Source: Oscillospiraceae bacterium (GTDB taxonomy: Bacteria; Bacillota; Clostridia; Oscillospirales; Ruminococcaceae). From it: a stretch of DNA of 45,164 bases. The stretch lies in contig CAAGJO010000026.1 in assembly GCA_900770285.1 (NCBI GenBank), forward strand, positions 1 through 45,164, in the 5' to 3' direction. The translations under genes were made by a program, and so were the position numbers. The notes beneath the pieces were generated by a model. The model made no database searches. It saw nothing but the letters and a program-made list of their open reading frames with translations, and was not told where the DNA came from. Every line of letters starts with the position of its first letter. The stretch's first letter is position 1. Of this stretch, positions 42,401 through 45,164 are shown in pieces.

Positions 42401-42517
42401 ATACCCTATATTCGCAAAAAAAAGGATTTATACAACTGTCTGCTTGATATTTATTCATTTTCGCAGGATTCTGAGAAATACAAAGCAATTATAGAGCAAA
42501 TTGAAAACGAAAATTAA
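39494..42517 (+). CDS. Ser/Thr kinase-STAND NTPase-helical repeat fusion (PknK-like)
   Basis: This is a 1007-aa cytosolic protein. Residues 1-310 form a Hanks-type kinase: glycine loop ARGGSCIVY (33 on), Lys57 in RIKEC, catalytic loop YLDIKPEN (Asp170, with YLD in place of HRD), the metal motif DFD (190-192, usually DFG) and FAALELQTG. Residues 335-600 form a STAND/NB-ARC-like NTPase with P-loop GMGGIGKSS (Lys365), Walker B TVIVIDNYNG (Asp440), a sensor IIIITRSKS and GHTLILELISKQ. After a winged-helix segment the last 350 residues are helical TPR-like repeats. Domain order resembles mycobacterial PknK. RBS is AAGGA. It could be a regulatory kinase or a defence sensor. Confidence 0.85.
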   Translation: MDTRKALINGTILKFYNHSNGLTVYTVNKEIARGGSCIVYDASYTNNAGSSKTVRIKECYPFKLNISRDQSDFLIAPTAQSAEFEKCKDKMKNSFNICNDLFSTDKLTNSISNTLDIYEANNTVYIVSTYSQGEELANKKINTLKECITIISSTAKTIKKIHDKGYLYLDIKPENVFCLYDTAEIIHLFDFDSLIPLSDHPIKQNISVKISYTKGFAALELQTGNLKKIGKHTDVYGIGALLFYLIFGHAPSALDCESDAAYNYSESVFPTDKYNDKVFGMLTEFFHNTLANYYLDRYNDMEQVILHLDEIKKYADLSVPFIYSTKMSRLKFFIGRADEMHSLNQWLNQNERNCMIITGMGGIGKSSLIREYLSVMDSCFDNILYVNYKESIQRTITDDEQIKINNIQKDDNESIYEYFIRKLNIIRKLILNKHTVIVIDNYNGEFKAELNEILKLDWKIIIITRSKSLVQNFDTLHLNAIQDRQELYKMFSYYIKREIDKNEYVYVDNIISKVFGHTLILELISKQISISYLSISEASDIIDRYGFSSIAPEKVDYIKDNYMYHETINNIVNVLFESSDLSPTQKIILNTLSLFGMSKTNIRIFSEMLELHSKDDINKLISDGWINIEHNNIFMHPVIIETIRQWQWTDEFIAAALKIINAIFKKIKPINTNQGLQNPESHKKLELYIQYSENILESCQDNKIICTSKIYQELLYNTIINMPRDRENYIVEKSAELLINYDVLSKNNIIDLYDKVISIYEEKKDLENAWILIKQAKSFTKNCKDNTISGLYYDILAGFYDTKLNGFYDTQSSKDKVNLKNLIGSLNKAIHYLKKSNTNDGRYSLCECIVSKAIVLIRSCPKHTRKIHSLLILSDKIIKNFFPNNSNILFSYNMACAWYYTISEPEEKLTYTFIDNACKAAENTYYSDLDFIDSIIIPRANIDLEWQKYDSAAQQIISAIDICKNHNGVIPYIRKKKDLYNCLLDIYSFSQDSEKYKAIIEQIENEN

Positions 42518-42585
42518 TAATTGTTCACTTTTATCGGAGTATAAACGCTTAAAAGAAAAAGATTAAAAACGAAATATTAAATTTA

Positions 42586-42957
42586 TCACTTTCCTGTTTT
42601 TATAAAAGTAATTAGATTTTCAACATTATCAAAATTATCATAATCACCGATAATTCCTTCACGATGATAAACGATACCAAGTTTTTCGTTACGTTCAAGA
42701 CAGTCTAAAAGCATCTTTTCACCATATCTTTTTGCAAACAGCGTGAATCCATATGGCTTGATTTTTGATAATAAACCTTTTCGGCATTCTTCGTTGCAAT
42801 TATAACAATGCTCAAAACATTTGCTTAATGAACAGCTTCTGTTTTCACACCATTCTTTATCGGCACATTCATCTGAATTACAGCCATGGCAAGTAGTATT
42901 TTCAGAACACAAACAGCAAGCAAGCCCACACCTTGCAATTCCTAATTCTCGTTTCAT
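42586..42957 (-). CDS. DUF3795-like cysteine-rich protein
   Basis: This 123-aa protein is rich in Cys (RCGLACCLCSEN, CHGCNSDECAD, CEN, CSLSKCFEHCYNCNEEC), the pattern of the DUF3795 family (PF12675), thought to bind zinc. There is no signal peptide. The C-terminal half carries FAKRYGEKMLLDCLERNEKL. Function unknown. The RBS AAAGGAG precedes the ATG. It is convergent with the kinase-STAND gene, and I see no strong terminator between them. Confidence 0.82.
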   Translation of the reverse strand: MKRELGIARCGLACCLCSENTTCHGCNSDECADKEWCENRSCSLSKCFEHCYNCNEECRKGLLSKIKPYGFTLFAKRYGEKMLLDCLERNEKLGIVYHREGIIGDYDNFDNVENLITFIKTGK

Positions 42958-43031
42958 ACGAAATCTCCTTTAAATTTCGATTTATTTTTCTATCAAATTC
43001 TTTTATAGTTATATGAATCCGGCGTTAAAAA

Positions 43032-43637
43032 CTAATTATATTGTTTTTTACGTTTGTGTTCGTTTATCAACAAATATACTCCATATATTCCGCAAATCAA
43101 AAGGATAATATCTTCATAAGCATTAAAAATAATTGATTTAATTCCTGTTAATCCCCATAACGTTAATAACGCAAGCAATAATTTATTTTTTCGAGCATAT
43201 CCAGCATATATAGCAATGCTTATACTTACAATGGGGCAAGGCATAATATATGTTACCATTTCAGGAAAACTGTTTCCTAATAAATATGAAATAAGAGGGT
43301 ATAAACAATATAATATAAGCAATACAATTTGAAAATGATTAGGTTTTTTTAGTTGATCTTTCTTATTAGACCATGCTTCATACAGAAACAAAACTCCGCA
43401 GCATATGTATAATGGCAATGCAAAATATTTCTGAATTGGTTCTGTTCCGTAATATCCGAAAAATATAATTCCAATAAATAAATCTGTAACTCCTAATGCA
43501 ATTTTAATTAAATAAGTACATTTATGAGTATATGATAGAATTGCTGAAAAAGCAATTAAAATTATAAATATAATCTGAATAATAATTGTATTCTTATTAT
43601 ATAACCCTATTACATTCCAAAATGATTGTGCATTCAT
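43032..43637 (-). CDS. DUF6064-like membrane protein
   Basis: This 201-aa integral membrane protein has about seven transmembrane helices. It has the DUF6064 pattern: FWNVIGLYNKNT at the start, then MPCPIVSISIAIYAGYARKN, LLTLWGLTGIKSIIFNAYED and ICGIYGVYLLINEHKRK. Function is unknown. The gene stands alone between DUF3795 and ferredoxin-like genes, with its own promoter at 43695-43723. Confidence 0.8.
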   Translation of the reverse strand: MNAQSFWNVIGLYNKNTIIIQIIFIILIAFSAILSYTHKCTYLIKIALGVTDLFIGIIFFGYYGTEPIQKYFALPLYICCGVLFLYEAWSNKKDQLKKPNHFQIVLLILYCLYPLISYLLGNSFPEMVTYIMPCPIVSISIAIYAGYARKNKLLLALLTLWGLTGIKSIIFNAYEDIILLICGIYGVYLLINEHKRKKQYN

Positions 43638-43694
43638 AATAAATCCTCAATTTCTGGTTTGTCAAGCTGATATTGGTTTTTAGCTTGCATAGAT

Positions 43695-43723
43695 ATTATA
43701 CAATATTTTCTTGTAAAATTCAA
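43695..43723 (-). promoter_or_regulatory. Promoter of DUF6064 gene (TTGAAT-17-TATAAT)
   Basis: Minus strand: -35 TTGAAT at 43718-43723, 17-base spacer, perfect -10 TATAAT at 43695-43700. Confidence 0.75.
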
Positions 43724-43829
43724 ATATTAAAACTATAACTTTAATCCATATGTAAAATTATTCTAAAGGATTCTTAAATAACCTGACTTTAAAAATAAAA
43801 TAATATATAAACAGAGTATTATTCCTATT

Positions 43830-43958
43830 TCAAAAAACAGTAATTCCCTTTTGGATTATTTCCTTTTGAGCTTTGAAATATTCTTTTTTACCAAGGACTT
43901 CAGACATTTCATTTTCCGAAAGAACAAGCTTGTCCTTTGTTTTCTTGTTAAGTGCCAT
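43830..43958 (-). CDS. Possible 42-aa small ORF
   Basis: The only coding-like stretch in the 460-base gap 43638-44098. It would read MALNKKTKDKLVLSENEMSE followed by 22 residues ending KGITVF. It lacks a clear RBS. It could be a remnant of a larger gene or a small peptide; nothing supports expression directly. Confidence 0.3.
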   Translation of the reverse strand: MALNKKTKDKLVLSENEMSEVLGKKEYFKAQKEIIQKGITVF

Positions 43959-44044
43959 AACATTATAGATTTTTCTTATCTATCTTTTTGCTTTTTAAAT
44001 AGCGACCTGTTACTATTAATTTAAACATTGAATAAACTTTCAAG

Positions 44045-44079
44045 AAAAATGTCCCGAAAAAAGCTTTTCGGAACATTTT
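44045..44079 (-). terminator. Terminator of the ferredoxin-like gene
   Basis: AAAATGT.CCGAAAA and TTTTCGG.ACATTTT form a long stem with one mismatch. The minus strand continues with TTTTTC. Confidence 0.85.
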
Positions 44080-44098
44080 TTAATATTTGATTTTACAC

Positions 44099-44800
44099 TT
44101 ATTCTCCAATAATACTGCCGTCTGTAGCAATCGTGATAACTCTCCAAGGAATAAATTTATCACTTGCCTGTAAAGCTTTTATTACTGCGTTTTCAATACA
44201 TCCGCAGCAAGGAACTTCCATACGAACAACCGTAACGCTCCTTATGTTGTTATTCTTAATGATTTCCGTAAGCTTATCTGCATAATCACCCTCGTCAAGC
44301 TTGGGACAACCAATAAGAGTAACTCTATTACGGATAAATTCGTTATGGAAATTGCCGTAAGCATAAGCTGTGCAGTCTGCGGCAATAAGCAAATTTGCTC
44401 CATTAAAGTACGGTGCGTTGATTGGAACAAGCTTGATCTGCACAGGCCATTGCGAAAGTTGACTTGACACATTAACAGTGATATTATTATCTGAATTATT
44501 CTCTCTGTTTATACTTATTGAATGTGTGCCCGGGCATCCACAAGGCAAATTATCGGCTTGATTTTTCATTTTTGCTTTACGCACAGCTTCCTCGTCATAT
44601 GCGGCAGCTTCACGTTCTTCAAATGAGATAGCATTTGTAGGACATGTGGGCAGACAATCTCCCAGGCCGTCGCAATAATTCTCACGCATTAGCTTAGCTT
44701 TTCCGTCTACAATATCTATTGCACCCTCGTGACAAGCAGATGCACAAGCACCGCAGCCATTACACTTCTTTTCGTCTATTTTTATGATCTTTCTTATCAT
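44099..44800 (-). CDS. 4Fe-4S ferredoxin-domain protein
   Basis: This 233-aa protein has a two-cluster ferredoxin domain at residues 1-60 with CNGCGACASACHEGA and YCDGLGDCLPTCPTNAI, where the second motif has one extra-spaced Cys. A linker with CGCPG follows, then a C-terminal domain with NLLIAADCTAYAYGNFH and VPCCGCIENAVIKAL. Similar proteins in anaerobic Clostridia sit beside Crp/Fnr regulators and hybrid-cluster proteins and are thought to serve redox or nitrosative-stress responses. It is divergent from the Crp/Fnr gene at 44914. The RBS is GGAGGT. Confidence 0.88.
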   Translation of the reverse strand: MIRKIIKIDEKKCNGCGACASACHEGAIDIVDGKAKLMRENYCDGLGDCLPTCPTNAISFEEREAAAYDEEAVRKAKMKNQADNLPCGCPGTHSISINRENNSDNNITVNVSSQLSQWPVQIKLVPINAPYFNGANLLIAADCTAYAYGNFHNEFIRNRVTLIGCPKLDEGDYADKLTEIIKNNNIRSVTVVRMEVPCCGCIENAVIKALQASDKFIPWRVITIATDGSIIGE

Positions 44801-44840
44801 ATTTTACCTCCGCATATTTTTATCAGGACCATTCTTGTGA

Positions 44841-44869
44841 TTGATACTGTGATTAAATTATAATATAAT
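44841..44869 (+). promoter_or_regulatory. Promoter of the Crp/Fnr gene (TTGATA-17-TATAAT)
   Basis: -35 TTGATA at 44841-44846, 17-base spacer, perfect -10 TATAAT at 44864-44869, 45 bases before the start codon at 44914. Confidence 0.88.
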
Positions 44870-44883
44870 GATAAAAATAAGTA

Positions 44884-44899
44884 TGTTGTAAATCCAACA
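44884..44899. promoter_or_regulatory. Palindromic operator candidate TGTTG-N6-CAACA
   Basis: A perfect 5-6-5 dyad lies just downstream of the predicted transcription start and before the RBS. It has the size and form of Crp/Fnr-family sites and would suit negative autoregulation. That this protein binds it is inference. Confidence 0.55.
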
Positions 44900-44913
44900 A
44901 AGGCGGGAATAAA

Positions 44914-45164
44914 ATGAAAAAAGATTTTGAATTTATAAAAAAATGTCCTTTATTTGATAAAATCAATGACAAAGAGCTTCATATTATTCTTAACAGCCAT
45001 TATACTAATGTACGGAACTTTACCAAAAATCAAGTGATCATTGCCGAGGGAGAAGAGACTAATCACATCGGAATCGTGCTTTCAGGGGCAGTACAGATTG
45101 TCAGAAATGATTACTACGGAAACCGAAGTATTATTACGCATATTAAGCCTCAGCAGATATTCGC
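44914..45164 (+). CDS. Crp/Fnr family transcriptional regulator, 5' portion
   Basis: ATG at 44914 begins the regulator completed at 1-540: MKKDFEFIKKCPLFDKINDK and the first strands of the cNMP-like barrel. The window ends after codon 83. The last 119 bases repeat positions 1-119, so the unique 5' part is 44914-45045 (132 nt, 44 codons). The RBS is weak (AAAGGCGGG). The reading phase matches that of the 3' part exactly. Confidence 0.9.
   Translation, partial: MKKDFEFIKKCPLFDKINDKELHIILNSHYTNVRNFTKNQVIIAEGEETNHIGIVLSGAVQIVRNDYYGNRSIITHIKPQQIF
45046..45164. repeat. Terminal direct repeat, right copy (circle closure)
   Basis: Identical to positions 1-119, as described for the left copy. Confidence 0.95.

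Noticed and set aside
1..45164. CRISPR array
   Set aside because: No series of regularly spaced identical repeats exists; the repeats seen are terminal, attachment-site or paired dyads.

Overview
The window looks like chromosomal DNA of a low-GC gut Firmicute of the Ruminococcus/Oscillospiraceae type. The gene repertoire (fungal/archaeal-type Asd, queA-tgt, mntP, SipW/TasA surface proteins, a CotH-kinase surface protein, Tn916-type integrase) and strong AT-rich Shine-Dalgarno/TATAAT signals fit that group. The first 119 bases are repeated exactly as the last 119 bases. Joining the ends yields a closed 45,045-bp circle and restores one intact 223-aa Crp/Fnr regulator gene across the junction. 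No replication or partition gene is visible, so this is either an assembly-graph circle, a tandem duplication or an excised chromosomal circle rather than an obvious plasmid.

Layout: 1-3300 holds the Crp/Fnr gene end, two small minus-strand accessory genes driven by a promoter apparently captured from a broken secreted-protein gene, a decayed serine recombinase and tRNA-Pro(CGG). 3690-6507 is the lysine/diaminopimelate block asd-dapA-dapB (minus strand). 6861-11565 is a plus-strand run: queA, a triple-hairpin intergenic repeat, a small PAS protein, tgt, mntP, a HAD phosphatase and a membrane protein. 11704-14478 is an ABC importer (lipoprotein receptor, permease, ATPase) with an intercistronic hairpin.

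14981-22446 is a 7.47-kb higher-GC integrative mobilizable element: tyrosine integrase, XRE regulator, excisionase, structured oriT-like region, MobA/MobL relaxase, cysteine-rich KTR protein, a PadR/membrane protein/lipoprotein cargo operon and TnpV. It is inserted inside the last gene of a surface-protein operon. The two halves of that gene (14757-14980 and 22447-22870) rejoin in frame at a 9-bp repeat, recovering a 215-aa protein with a C-terminal sorting signal. The rest of that operon (22872-27708) encodes a SipW-type signal peptidase, three TasA-like proteins and a large von Willebrand A protein.

28176-31468 carries an FtsX-like ABC permease, its ATPase (frameshifted) and a beta-lactamase-fold lipoprotein. 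31574-36600 is a minus-strand unit: a 1117-aa secreted CotH-kinase protein, a 44-aa acidic peptide, a PqqD-like recognition protein and a nucleotidyltransferase. It looks like an undescribed peptide-modification system. 38192-42517 pairs a 402-aa helical protein of unknown function with a 1007-aa fusion of Ser/Thr kinase, STAND-type NTPase and helical repeats, a second candidate for a new signalling or defence system. The window closes with DUF3795 and DUF6064 proteins and a ferredoxin-like protein divergent from the Crp/Fnr gene.
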